Assembly: GCA_963575745.1 (NCBI GenBank)
Contig: CAUYUJ010005002.1
Coordinates: 130,577-194,576, forward strand
Source: Prorocentrum cordatum
Lineage: Eukaryota > Sar > Dinophyceae > Prorocentrales > Prorocentraceae
Direction: 5' to 3'
Length of the DNA: 64,000 nucleotides
Positions 37,200-47,585 of this stretch are shown here, in pieces; within the stretch, counting starts at the first letter, position 1, and each line of letters begins with the position of its first letter. Below the pieces are notes generated by a model that did no database searches, was not told the DNA's origin, and was given only the letters and a program-made list of their open reading frames with translations. The translations under genes and the position numbers were made by a program.

Positions 37200-38015
37200 G
37201 GGAGAAGCGGAAGGAGAAGGAGGAGGAGGAGGAGGTGGAGGAGGAAGAGGAGGAGGAGGAAGGGGAGGAAAGGGAGGAGGAGGAAAGGGAAGGAGGAGTT
37301 GGAGGAGGAGGAGGAGGAGAAGGAGGAGGAGAGGAGGGAGGAGGAGGAGGAGGAGGAGGAGGAGGAGGAGGGAGGAAGGGGAGGAAAGGGAGGAGGAGGA
37401 GGAGGAGAAGAGGAAGGGGAGGAGAGGAGGAAGGGGAAGGGGAGGAGGAGGAGGAGGAGGGAGGAGGAGGAGAGAGGAGGAAAGGAGAGGAGGAGGAGGA
37501 GGAGATGAGGAAGGGGAGGAGGAGAGGAGGAGGAGGAGGAGGAGGAGGAGGAGGAGGAGAGAGGAGGAGGAGGAGGAGGAGCGCGCGGAGGAGCGCGCGG
37601 AGGAGCGAGGGGGGAGGTGGAGGACTGCGAACGGGGGAGGGGGAGTAGAGCTGCGGCGCCAGAAGGACGAAAAAACGCACGACGGAGGGGGGCGGCACGA
37701 GGAGGAGAAGGAGGAGAAAGGCGGAAGAGAAGGAGGTTGAGGAGGAGGAAGAGGAGGAGGAGGAGGAGTAGGAGGAGGAGGGGGAGGGGGGGAAGAGGAG
37801 GAGGAGGAGGAGGAGGAGGAGGAGGAGGAGGAGGAGGAAGAGATGGAGGAGGGGGAGGAGGGGGAGGGAGAGGAGGAAGATGAGGAGCACGCAAAGGAAT
37901 ACAGGAGGAGAAGAAGGAGGAAGAGGAGGAGGAGGAGGAGGAGGAGGAAAGGGAGGAGGAGGCCAGGAGGAGGAGGAGGAGGAGGAGGAGGAGGAGGAGG
38001 GGGAGGACGACGACG
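37200..38015. repeat. 0.8-kb (GGA)n/(GAA)n region
   Basis: Longest purine tract in the window, with a short unique insert at 37620-37720. Glu/Gly-rich and Leu/Pro/Ser-rich frames are artefacts. Confidence 0.93.
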
Positions 38016-38625
38016 ACGCCGAGCACATGAAGAAGACACGCAGGTGCTCGAGGACTGGCTCGCGGCGGGGCGCTCAGGGCCACGCCTGGCTCTATCAGAC
38101 AGGCGCAGCCTGCATACTACGGCTGTCCCTGACCAGGGCCAAGGGCACTGCAAAGGGAGGCAGCGGAGGAGGCGAGGACGAGGACGAGGACGAGGTTTCC
38201 AGGCACTCCGACGGCGCGACGGCCCTGCCAGAGCGGCTCCTCGAGACCGGCCCCGCGGCCGACACGCCCGAGACACGTCGACGGAGAGAGGGACAGGAGG
38301 AAAACAGATACGAGGGCGAGTGAGAGCATAAGCACTGGAGCAAGAGGAGAAGGATGACTGCTTGGGCTGGAAGCCTCGGAGGTAAACAAGATCCGACTCT
38401 CAGTGGTAAGCGGCGGGATGATGCGCATAAATTGCCTCCCATCCTTCCCCTCCGTCCCTCCAACCCCACTCCCCCACCTCATCCTTCTTCCATCTCATCC
38501 TCGTCCTCCAGCCCCCCCCCCCACCCCCTTCTCCCCCCCCAGAAGGAGGAGCCGCAGCAGCAGCAGGGGAAGGAGGGCGGCTGAGATGAGGCGGGCCGTG
38601 AGTAGGAGGACCAAGGAATCACCTG

Positions 38626-38793
38626 CATGCGGTCCTCCCGCTGGTCCCAGAGCGCAGGGAACCGCGCGATGGCGTGCAAGCTGTTTGAGACGGACTGCGG
38701 CGTGTACGTCGACAGACGAGAAGGCGTCATCCACCGCACCTGCTTGGGCGCTGTGCCCCCCATCCTCCAACAATTCCCGCCCCTTGCATCATG
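38626..38793 (+). CDS. small ORF, 55 residues, unknown
   Basis: ATG at 38626 opens a non-repetitive frame including NRAMACKLFETDCGVYVDRR and ILQQFPPLAS, ending in TGA at 38791-38793. Mixed composition with Cys, Tyr and aromatic residues sets it apart from the surrounding low complexity. It could be an exon. No family recognised. Confidence 0.25.
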
Positions 38794-38929
38794 ATGTGTA
38801 TCAGATTACTGTTACTCCTCTAGCTCCTCCTTCCGCGACGCCTCTTCCTCCTTCGCATCCTCCCCACTCTCCCTCAACCCTTATCCCAGATGTCTCATCC
38901 TTATTTCCCTCCACCCTCCTCCTGCTTGT

Positions 38930-39080
38930 AATCCTCGTCCTCGGTATCATCTTCCTGCTCCTCCCTCTCCTCCTCCTCTTCCTCCTCCTCCTGCTCCTCC
39001 TCCTCCTCCTCATTGATATGCTCATCGCCCTCGCCCTCGTCCGCGTCCTCCTCGTCCTCGTCCTCGCTCTCCGCCTCCTG
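38930..39080. repeat. (CTC)n tract
   Basis: Pyrimidine run with GTCCTC interruptions. Confidence 0.9.
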
Positions 39081-39267
39081 GCCCGAGTCGGCTGGCGGGC
39101 CGAAGGTGGCCCATTCAGGCACCACCTAGGGAGACAGAGGGAGGGTCGCGGAAAGTACACCTGGCAGGCCCATGAGCAGGATGGGCCATCTGGCCCCTAT
39201 CGGCGATCCATGGGCGACTGGGGGTCGATGCCTTCCCCCCTGAGCCTACCTACCCCCCTACAATTAC

Positions 39268-39405
39268 CCCTGGTCCTCTCTCGGCTCTGTCCGCGATGAT
39301 GGCGACGATGATGAGGATGAGGAGGATAAAAGCAGCGATTGTGAAAAAGGCCTGCAGGGACACATTGTCGAGCCAGCACAGATGTCCTGAGGGGCACGCG
39401 AGACA
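39268..39405 (-). CDS. candidate exon: Cys motif plus transmembrane helix
   Basis: The minus strand after GCCGAGCAG| reads CLACPSGHLCWLDNVSLQ then AFFTIAAFILLILIIVAIIA, DRAERG, ending at |GTAATTG, a good GT donor. CxxC-x5-C followed at once by a ~20-residue hydrophobic helix and a charged DRAER stop-transfer looks like the juxtamembrane end of a Cys-rich ectodomain (ephrin-receptor-like CPSG/CPAG repeats are the closest style). 138 bp, so it keeps phase. On the acceptor side it abuts a foldback arm (39409-39480), suggesting the preceding intron is element-derived. The remaining exons were not found. Confidence 0.5.
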
Positions 39406-39408
39406 CTG

Positions 39409-39560
39409 CTCGGCGGCAAGCGAGGGGGGGAAGTGAGAAGGAGAAGGCCTTCTCAGAAGGCGACGGGACTTCTGAGAAGCCCTCGCGCCTGCTGAGAAGT
39501 TGTTTGTCTTCAGGAAAGGCTTGGAAAACTGCTCAGAAGGCTGGGGGACTTCCGAACATG
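39409..39560. repeat. foldback arm, family II/III-like, single-sided
   Basis: CGGCGGCAAGCGAGGGGGG, AAGTGAGAAGGAGAAGGCCT and TCTCAGAAGG match the left outer arm of 45271-45663. The opposite arm is not seen. TTCTGAGAAG words continue to about 39545. Confidence 0.75.
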
Positions 39561-39869
39561 AAAGTCCCGACCCTGAAAGTCCCGACCCTTTCCCTGGGAC
39601 CGGTTTTTCATTCCTGAATCGTTCTTTGACGGTCCCGAGGCCTGGCGAGGGCCTCCCGAGACCGAAAACTGGCAAAAACCTCCCGTCCTGATTTTTTCAC
39701 GACGCGATCATGTCTAGGTTGTGGTTCCCCCAGAGTCGGCGGAAGCATGAGGAGCGGGGACCACGAGCCGTCCCGGCCCCCTCCAGGACCCTGGACCGCG
39801 GGCGACTCGAAGAAGCCGCGCGGGCGGAGGCCCATGGGGAGCGGGGGGCACGAGGCTCCCCGGGCCCCC

Positions 39870-39970
39870 CCTCCTCCTCCTCCTCCTCCTCCAACTCCTC
39901 CTCCTCCTCCTCCGCCTCCTTCCTCCTCCTCCTCCTCCTCCTCCTCCTCCTTCTCCTCCTCCTCCTCCAA
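39870..39970. repeat. (CTC)n tract
   Basis: Almost pure CTC. Confidence 0.94.
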
Positions 39971-40194
39971 GACCCTGGATTCCTTGGGCGAGTGCGGCGC
40001 GTTCCCCCCGACCCCCCCGCTCGGGCATCCCAGATGATGCAGCCTTGCTGGAGTGGCCGCCAGCGCCACAGAGAAGCTGCAACAGGAGGTGCGCACGGTG
40101 CTCTGAGAGACCCTGCAGCGGGAAACCTCGGGCAGACTGTCCGCCAGCCCTCGAGCCTTCTGAGGTGCCACAGGACATGTGCACAGACGGCCAC

Positions 40195-40365
40195 GGCGAC
40201 AGCAAAACCGTAAACCGACAAAACCGACCGCGAGGCGAAACCGACCAACACCGACGGACCGAAAGCAGCGTGGAAGGACGCAGCGGCGCAGCAACCGACC
40301 GAACAGGACCGGCCGAATAGAGCGGACTGCGAAGCAGCCCAACCGACCGAACCGCGGACACCCTT
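40195..40365 (+). repeat. dispersed ACCGA-rich repeat R2, copy 2
   Basis: Matches 14200-14355 in word order. The downstream word GGCAGATCCCTGATTTGA (about 40410) weakly resembles the left flank of the TIR element at 14426, so this may be close to an empty site. Confidence 0.7.
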
Positions 40366-40876
40366 GATCTGCAAGCCCTCGGGGGCGTCGAGGAGTCGGA
40401 CACCTGCTGGCAGGCAGATCCCTGATTTGATGTGCCCCCTGATGGGAAGGCGGTCGCCCCTCGTCGCGGCGTCGGATGCATAGCTTCCCGACGAAGATCA
40501 AGCACAAAACATAACAATACACAGCAACACCCCAGCAGAGTACCCGAATAGCAGCAGAGGTGAAGACGCGGGTCGAGGAGCAGGTGGTCGGCAAGTGAGA
40601 CACGGCTGTATGTCCTAGACGGGCTCGTGGCCGTCCAGACCAAACATGTAGCCAGCATTGCGGCGAGAGCACGCTTCCTGAATCTATATATATATATATA
40701 TGTTTACTGCGAGGAAGCCTTCGGCGACACGGCTGCCAGACCGCCACCTGACCGGGCGGTCTGGGGCTCCCCATCCCTTCTGTGGCACTCTTCTGCCTTG
40801 AAATGATGGCACCATTAACACCCCCTGGCGAAGCGCGATCAAGAAAAAACAGCTGAACAGAAAACGCCGCGCGCAC

Positions 40877-40962
40877 CGCGGCGAGGAAGAACTCCCGGTC
40901 AAAGACCCTGGCCTTGGCGTGGGCGTTCAGCAGCTGCGACACGGCGATGTGGTCGTAGCCGC
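40877..40962 (-). CDS. candidate exon, helical-repeat (HPR/OPR-like) protein
   Basis: After CCAGCAG| the minus strand reads (G)GYDHIAVSQLLNAHAKAR then VFDREFFLAA, ending |GTGCGC. 86 bp: 2 nt plus 28 codons, the same entry and exit phase as the exon at 51035-51105. The motif 'I-A-x-x-L-L-N-A-x-A-K-x-x-x-x-D-R-E-F-F' is a full helical-repeat unit of the type found in alveolate RAP/HPR RNA-binding proteins. It may belong to the same gene as 51035-51949 (10 kb upstream on the same strand) or be a separate paralogue. Confidence 0.52.
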
Positions 40963-41039
40963 CTGCTGGCGCGGGGGGGGGGAGGGCAGGTCTCCGGCGA
41001 CGCGGGGCAAACGTCGAGGCGGCGATCTGCTCGGAGATG

Positions 41040-41130
41040 CGGGCCTCGCTCCTCCTCCGCCTCCTTCCTCCTCCTCCTCGCTCCTCCTCCTCCTCCTCCT
41101 CGGACTCTTCCGCCTGCTCCTCCTCGGTGG
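41040..41130. repeat. (CTC)n tract
   Basis: Pyrimidine run with CGCTCC/CGGACT interruptions. Confidence 0.9.
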
Positions 41131-41204
41131 ATTCGGCGTATGGCCACAACATCACTGCCGAGATTGCCCACCTGCTCGGCGAGTCTAGCCTCATGGTGAT
41201 CCTA

Positions 41205-42600
41205 GCTGGACTTGCACAAGGCCTTCGACGGCATCCTGCCGGGCCCGCGGACGGAGGAGGAGGCGCGGAGGCTGCGCTATCCCATGTGGTAGCGCTGGTA
41301 GCTCATCGGCTACTTCCGCATGCCGGGGGTCGTTCGTGCGCACGGCTCCTGGGGCCGCGAGGTGTGCGCGCACGAGATCGAGAGCTGGGGCCCTGAGCTG
41401 GCCGGTGCGCGGGGCCAGTAGGTAATCTGACATCTGGCGCCGTGTCTTCGGGCAGATGGACGGCCTCCATCGACCTGGAGCGACATAACTAGTGCCCTGC
41501 ACACAAGGACGTGGACTCCTTCCTGCAGTGTGCAGGCAGGCACCACGCTGGCAACTTCTAGGGCAATGCGTGGGCCGACTTCTTCGCGAAGGTTGAGGCC
41601 CAGCTGCACGTGCTGCCGCGAGCCATCCACGACGTCTTCCGTAGCAAGATGACGAACGCCAAGGAGCATGCCAAGCTTTTAGCGTGGCTGATGGCGGCGG
41701 TGGGATCGACCATGGCTTGCATCCACGAGACCATCCCGAAAAGGTCCCGAGCTGCTGCCCCTTTCTGCACCTGCGCAGCTCGTGCAGCAGCGCCACCAGC
41801 TGTTTCGGCGCGGGTCGAGCTGTCCCTGCGGCCTCTGCCCGGCCTCGGCGAGCTCCGAGACAGGGTGGAGGCGACCGCGGCGCGCAGAGCGTGCGCCGCT
41901 CGGCCCTGCAGAGCATGACGGCGCGCGCTCAACGCAGGCACGCCTCCCATGATTGCTGTGCTGCCTCTGCTCCCTCTGCTGCGCCGCTGCCAACTGCCCG
42001 CGAGGAGGCCATCTCGATCGCCCTCGAGGCGGCGGATCGTGTCCCGGGAGCCGCGGTTGGCCATCAGAGGTGGACGGCCGCGAGCACGTGAATCCCGCGT
42101 GCGAGCGGTGGCGGGTCGCCGAGGAGGGGCGAGGAGGCTCCCAAGATCGGAGGGGCACCAACCATCTGGCAGGGCTGCTGGAGTGGGGTGACCCGCTGTG
42201 TCCAGCGCGGCCTCGAGTGGGCCCGATACTGTGTCTAGTGCAGTGATGGAAACCTTCGATAAGGAATCCAGGGTCTGGAAGCCAGTGGAGAGCCAACCGT
42301 GGATTGGCCATGGATATCACCGCCGCCCTCATCAGAGAAGGACCCCCCCCAGGGTCTGAAGCCTCCTGGGCACGTTCCTTAACGAACACCCCCACCGTAT
42401 CCCTGAGGCCTCTTTCCACATTATTCGGGGACGCCATCTGGCCACCGAGGGCCCATGTGTCTACTGTCTGAACTGCGGGGGTCCAGCATCCACCCGCCAG
42501 CCCCCAGTGCTGATGGCCCGCTGTAATGGCCTCGTCGTCACCTGAGAGACCAGGCTTCGCTCCACGGCTTTAAGAAATCTTGAGGCCAAGTGTCACCCGC
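41205..42600 (+). pseudogene. decayed LINE: RT, RNase H-like and Zn-finger pieces
   Basis: Plus-strand segments in LINE order. 41206: LDLHKAFDGI, resembling RT motif A. 41500-41650: DVDSFLQCAGRHHAGNF, stop, then GNAWADFFAKVEAQLHVLPR, the C-terminal 'GN-x-x-AD-x-x-A' signature of LINE RNase H. 41650-41760: a helical linker KEHAKLLAWLMAAVGSTM. 42415-42520: HLATEGPCVYCLNCGG, a C-x2-C-type finger typical of the tail of dinoflagellate LINE ORFs, with LMARCNG after. Several in-frame TAG codons (at N-F-*-G-N, M-W-*-R-W-*) and a very short RT-RNase H interval show decay and internal deletion. Confidence 0.55.
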
Positions 42601-42924
42601 ACACGGGGATCTCCCTAAGTGGTGACACCCACGCGGCTTCGGAATAGCCGCGCCTTCCTCTGATCAGCAGTGGATCCCCCATTTCCTAGGCGGGGCCATT
42701 CGAGTCGCGTGTCCTCTTCCCTCTGCCTCGCTCCTCCCTCCTCCCTCCTCCCCCCCCGTCCCCCGCCTCCTCACTCCTTCACCGCCTCGCTCCTCACCCT
42801 CCACCTCCTCGGTCACCTTCCGCCTGGACCGCGAGACCCGCTGCGCGGGCCAGAGGGCCGCCGAAGAGAGGCACCCGACGCGGAGCCCCGACCCGGGGAG
42901 GGGAGCGACGGCTACGGGCGGGGG

Positions 42925-43215
42925 GGATAGACAGGAGGAGGAGGAGGTGGAGGAGGAGGAGGAGGAGGGATAGAAGGGGGAGGGGGAGGAGGAGGAGGAG
43001 GAGGAGGAGGCGGAGGAGGAGGAGGAGGAGGTGGATGAGGAGGAGGAGGAGGAGGAGGAGGAGGCGGATCGGAGAGGCGGAAAGAAAGGGGGAGGAGGAG
43101 GAGGATGGAGGAAGGATGAAGGAGGGCGAGGAGGAGGAGGGAGGAGAAGAGAGGAGGAGGAGGCGGAAAGGGATCGTACAGGAGGAGGGAGGGAGGATAG
43201 GAGGAGGAGGACAGT
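42925..43215. repeat. (GGA)n tract
   Basis: Purine run on the plus strand, decaying at its right end. Confidence 0.93.
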
Positions 43216-43497
43216 ATGAGGGCGGAGGAGTGGAGGAGGGTGAGGGAAGAGGAGGTGGAGAATGGTCCACCAAGGGCGGCGTTGTCCGGGCGTCTGGCGT
43301 GGGACGCATTGAAGCGCCCTGCGCGGAAGCCGTACGCCATACCAGTCGGGGAGAGCCCGTCTCGGGCCGTGGAAGGCCCCCCCCACGCAACAAAACGCCC
43401 CCCTCCACCAGGTAGGTCAAGAGAACAGCCCCCCCTAGAGAGCAGCAAGCACATAACAAGATCAAAAAACGCGCAACCCAATACATGCAGATGCCTC

Positions 43498-43662
43498 ACT
43501 CACTCCTCCTCCCTCCTCCTCCTCCTCCACTTCTATCTCCCTCCTCCTGCTCCTCCTCCTCCCTCCTCCTCTCCTCCTCCTCACTCCTCCGCCTCACCCA
43601 ACCTTCCTCCTCCGCCTCCTCCTCCTCCTCCCCCTCCTCCTCCTCCTCTCCCCCTCCCTTGG
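43498..43662. repeat. (CTC)n tract
   Basis: Pyrimidine run, 280 bp from a purine run of opposite bias. Confidence 0.93.
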
Positions 43663-43874
43663 AAGGCCGTTTCGAAGCTTTCCGAGCGGGGCGCGGCCCA
43701 CGAGAGTGACCAAGGATGGACCGACGAGGCAAGGATGCAAGGGTACCCTTGGGAGGGGTGCCCATTCTTACCGTGCGGGTCGACTGTACGAGAGATGGTG
43801 TCGAGAGCCTCTGGGGACCTCCGAGCGCGGGTATCGTTCCTGCGCGGTTCGCGCGGTGTCGAGGGGGGAGCCCC

Positions 43875-43985
43875 AGGCGGGGAGGGGTATCGTGCCATCT
43901 CGGCAAGCTGCGACAAGTCTCCAGCAAGTGCCCCGCCGTCTTCGGAGAGCGCAGCGCGCAGTCGAGCTATTTCCAGAAGGAGCGC
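43875..43985 (-). CDS. possible helical exon, weak
   Basis: The minus strand reads SLALLLEIARLRAALSEDGG then ALAGDLSQLAEMAR. Amphipathic Leu/Ala pattern unlike the nearby low complexity. No clear splice limits; family unknown. Confidence 0.22.
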
Positions 43986-44160
43986 CAGGGAAGGAGCGAG
44001 GCTCCTTTTTGGGCCCCAGGAGCGCCTGGGTGCACGAGGAGAACTCGAGGAACGACTACGGACGGACCTGAAGGAACTGCAAGCCCCCGCCGAACCCGAA
44101 TTACTTCTTGGTCCAGCGCCTGGGCTACAGCCATAGTGCTGCCATATAGTAGAGGCCAGT

Positions 44161-44225
44161 CCACAAGAACCCTTCCACACGAAACCCAACCCTGAGACCC
44201 CAGGACGTCCCTTGATTCTTGGTGT
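44161..44225 (+). repeat. dispersed repeat R5 (pair with 52796-52860)
   Basis: CCCAACCCTGAGACC then G(G/A)CGTCC(A/C)TTGATT(T/C)TT occurs at both places, with CACAAGAAAC upstream. Confidence 0.82.
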
Positions 44226-44404
44226 GGGAACGCCGCGCTCTCCGTAGCAAAACCATCGAAACCTAAGAAACCCAGGGCACACTGGAGGCAAGCAGGGTGC
44301 CTCTTGGCATGGGCCTCCACCGCAGGGGACGCCGAGAGCAAGGACGGAAGGACGGGGGCATCCCTGTCCACGGCAAGCCTCTCGGCCAGCCCCGACCAGG
44401 CTCC

Positions 44405-44622
44405 GGCAGCACTCCTCCTCCTCCTCCTCCTCCGCCCCCCTCCTCCTCCTCCCCCTCCTCCTCCCCATCCTCCTCCTCCTCCTCCTCCCTCCCCTCCTCC
44501 CTCCTCCTCCTCCCCTCCTCTCCTCCTCCTCCTCCTCCTCCCTCCTCCTCCTCTCCCCTCCTCCTCCTCCTGCTCTCCTCCCCTCCCTCCTCCCTCCTCC
44601 CTCCTCCCTCCTCCAGAGCCCA
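44405..44622. repeat. (CTC)n tract
   Basis: Pyrimidine-only run. Confidence 0.94.
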
Positions 44623-44649
44623 CAGCAGTCCTGACCTGAAGGGCAACGA

Positions 44650-44820
44650 CAGGTGAGGACTGGCATCGACCTGGCATCGGCGATGCATCACCGATAGATC
44701 GGTGATGGTAGGCCCCCGATAGTGAATCCGCACCTGCCTGTGCAGGCTGGCGCTATCGGGCACCTGTCGTCGATCAGTGGGCGATGGGGGGTCGATGCGT
44801 CCCCCCTATGCCTATCCCCC
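44650..44820. repeat. dispersed ATCGGCGATGC / GGGGGTCGATGC block
   Basis: GGGCGATGGGGGGTCGATGC then GTCCCCCCTATGCCTA matches 39208-39245 (GGGCGACTGGGGGTCGATGC then CTTCCCCCCTGAGCCTA). ATCGGCGATGCATC matches 34520-34600. Confidence 0.8.
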
Positions 44821-44971
44821 CCTATCGCTGCCGCGGGTGATCTCAGCGTTCTGACGGTACGATCGGACCTGGGACAGAAGAACATCCTTCAAGACCATGA
44901 GGCCCTCCGCCGGCGAAAACGCTTTTTCCGTCGCAGCGCGGAAAGAGGCAGTCCGAACGCGCGCTCTAGTG

Positions 44972-45129
44972 TTAAGTCGGGCATGTCCCCCTACAGGCAG
45001 ATGTTCGACGAAAAAATAAAAATACTCCAAACATGCTCAAACATTTCAAAAATAGTCAAAACATCGTCCCCTATGCTATTGTTGCCTATTTGGTACTATT
45101 CCTCCTGTAGAGGGGCAGGCTCGACTTAA
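44972..45129. mobile_element. TIR element (MITE-like) copy 4
   Basis: Left TTAAGTCGGGCATGTCCC then CCTACAGG; right CCTGTAGAGGGGCAGGCT then CGACTTAA. Flanks CTCTAGTG (44964-44971) and CGCTAGTT (45130-45137) match 6/8, an eroded 8-bp target duplication. 158 bp, one base shorter than copy 2, with shared internal words (GACGAA, ATGCTCAAA, AAAATAGTC, CGTCCCC). No ORF. Confidence 0.88.
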
Positions 45130-45270
45130 CGCTAGTTCACTGGCTGCAAGGGAAGGACCGCCGGCGAAGAGGCACAGAACATCCAAGGGCACCCTCCCCA
45201 GGCACAACAGCACCCAACAGGCAAAAAGAACATCAGGGGTACCCTCCCCGAGCCGACCTCGATCTTGTAC

Positions 45271-45663
45271 TCGGCGGCGAGCGAGGGGGGAAGTGTGAAG
45301 GAGAAGGCCTTCTGAGAAGGCTCGGAAGTTCCCAGGCCTTCTGAAAAATGTTCTGGGCCTTCCCCGAAGACACAGAAGGCTTCTCAGAAGGTGCGAGTGC
45401 TTCTGAGAAGTCCTGTCGCCTTCTTACAGGAAGAAACATACGCTTTTGGCGCTCCGCGCGGATCTCTTGGATCTGCGCTGGGCCCCACTCCCTGGCGCGC
45501 GGAGCGCGCCAGGGGCGGCGCCGGAGGCGCCGCCAGGGGGGCCCAGCGCAGATCCAAGAGATCCGCGCGGAGCGCCAAAAGTGTATGTTTATGGCGTTGT
45601 CTCTTCCTCGACTTCTGAGAAGGCCTTCTCCTTCTCACTTCCTCCTCTCGCTCGCCGCCGATC
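45271..45663. repeat. 393-bp foldback element, family II copy 2; intron-like ends
   Basis: Outer arms of about 60 bp: CGGCGGCGAGCGAGG, GAAGGAGAAGGCCTTCT and inverse. Inner arms 45434-45485 and 45540-45592 (GCTTTTGGCGCTCCGCGCGG, ATCTCTTGGATCTGCGC) flank a GC palindrome. On the minus strand it begins CAAA|GTAGATCGGCGG and ends CGCCGAG|TACAAGATCG, i.e. GT...AG exactly at the element edges, with AGTA directly repeated on both sides. The flanking frame reads AERTYGRTK | YKIEVGSGR. Confidence 0.75.
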
Positions 45664-45877
45664 TACTTTGGTCCGACCGTATGTTCTCTCGGCGCCGGGG
45701 CGTCTCCAGCAAGGCCTCGGCCGTCCTCGGAGAGAGGCGTGCTCCTCTCGGACGGCCCCGAGGGGGGCCCCGGAGAGTGCGAGCGCGCACCGCTGCGGGG
45801 AGGGAGAGGGAGGAACTTGGCACTTGGAACTCGGGTGTCCCAGAGAAACAAAAAAACATAAACAGAAACGTTGTGAG

Positions 45878-45912
45878 GTCCGCGCGGAGCGCCGAAAGTT
45901 TATGTTTGTAGC
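45878..45912. repeat. foldback arm fragment, family II
   Basis: GTCCGCGCGGAGCGCCGAAA then GTTTATGTTT repeats the right inner arm of 45271-45663. Confidence 0.7.
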
Positions 45913-46179
45913 GTGTTTTCCATTCTTCGATGTCCGCGAATCGATCCCATGATGAGATCAGCGCCGGGGGGCGTGCAAGGCGCGAAGCCGCTTGCAGGCC
46001 AGGGGGAGGGAGGAGGGAGAGGCGAGCTGGGATGCGGGGGCAGTGGCTGCCCCCCCCCAGACACCCTCGAATCAAGCAGAAAATCACGGCGAACTTTTTG
46101 TTCCGTATGTTCGGCCTCTGGGGGCCCCTACTGACCAGTCCCTGGGGACCGTCACCAAAAAGCTACTCGGGAGAAAAAA

Positions 46180-46420
46180 CCGGTCCCGGGGAATGGGTCG
46201 GAACCTCTGGGGGTCGACGTCATGAAAAAGTCATGACGTCGGGACACAAGAGGGCCCCAAGACGGGCCCAAGTGCTTCTGTTTCTCCTGCCTCTGGGGGC
46301 CCTCGCCGGGCCTCGGAGCCGTCAAAAGAGGACTCAGGACGAGACACCAATCCGGGGGAATGGGTCGAGACCTCTGGGGGTCGACGCCATGGAAAAAATC
46401 GCGACGTCGGGGGTCTGGGC
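46180..46420. repeat. direct duplication, ~165 bp apart
   Basis: GGGAATGGGTCG, ACCTCTGGGGGTCGACG and CGACGTCGGG occur at 46190-46245 and again at 46357-46413. The first includes the hairpin GACGTCATGAAAAAGTCATGACGTC's two arms. Confidence 0.85.
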
Positions 46421-46619
46421 CCGCGCCACGCCACCCGATCCCAGCGCTGGCCTCCCCCGCGGATCCCTCCTCCTCGCCTGCTCCTGCTCCCTCCTGCTCC
46501 CTCCCGCTCCTCCTGCTCCCTCCCGCTCCTCCTGCTGCTGCCGCACCTCTAGATGCCTACCTGTAGGGAGTAGAAGAACTACGCTGCTCATCATTAACAT
46601 CCCGACAGGCCAAGCCGTT

Positions 46620-47300
46620 AAGTAAACGCGCCCAAAGAAGGAGTCGAAAAGGGCGGGGCTGTTAAGTACACGCCCAGGGCCGTTCAGTTAACGCTATTTG
46701 CGGAGGTCGGGGTGTTTTTTCCTCTCTTGACTCCTGTTCATGTTCCTCTTCCCCTTCCTCCCCGACAACAGAGATTAGCAGGAGGGGGGCTCGGAGCAGG
46801 AAAATAAGCGGCAGAACCCGACGGGCGGGTCGGGCGGGCGGACCCTAACGAGCGGGTCGGGCGGGCGGACGGAGACGGCCGGGTCGAGCGGGCGGGTCGC
46901 TGAAGCGTCAGTCCTGCATGAGTCGCGAAGAAATCTCGAGCGATAGCGCGACTCCCAAGTAAATCGTGATGAAGTCCAGAGCGACAGCGTGATTCCTCAG
47001 TGTCGAGGGCGCGGCGATTTAGTAAATTGCAAGAACACGATGTAACATACTTTGCATGGGGATATACGGCGGGAGCCGATGTTGTTGTAGTCTTGGGGGC
47101 CACCAACGCAGTCTGAGCCCCAAGACTTGCCCCCTGTAATAAACAGAGTACGAGCCCCGGGATGGGCACTTCAATGGACAAAAATTCACTGTGCACTTGC
47201 TCTTACTCTTTAGACATGACAATACTTACGCATTCTTGAGAACTGCCAAGTCAAAATTGCTTACCCTGGAAAAATGACATTTCAAAAATGACGACGACGG
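46620..47300. other. unique DNA with short GC repeats, no gene recognised
   Basis: CCGTTAAGTAAACGCG-like words three times at 46615-46700. GGGTCGGGCGGGCGGA repeats at 46816-46905. Nothing gene-like. Confidence 0.5.
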
Positions 47301-47546
47301 CGAGCCCTGGGAGCCTCTGGGAACCTCTGGGGACATTCGAAAACCTCAAACAACCCTCGAAGACCCTCGAAGACAGTCGAAAACCCTCGAAGACGACGAC
47401 CCTTCTCGCCCGACCGTTCGCTAAGGGTCGCGGACTGGTCGACGACGAGCCCCGCCTCGGCGTCCGCGCTCGCCGGCCTCGCCGCCGCCGCGCGCCGCCG
47501 CCGTGCCCCGACGGGTCCTCGCAGACCCGCGGGGTGAGGGCGCCGC

Positions 47547-47579
<33 letters not shown>

Positions 47580-47585
47580 GGAGGG

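Noticed and set aside
36860-38083. 407-residue Leu/Ser/Pro-rich minus-strand ORF
   Set aside because: Complement of the GGA tract.
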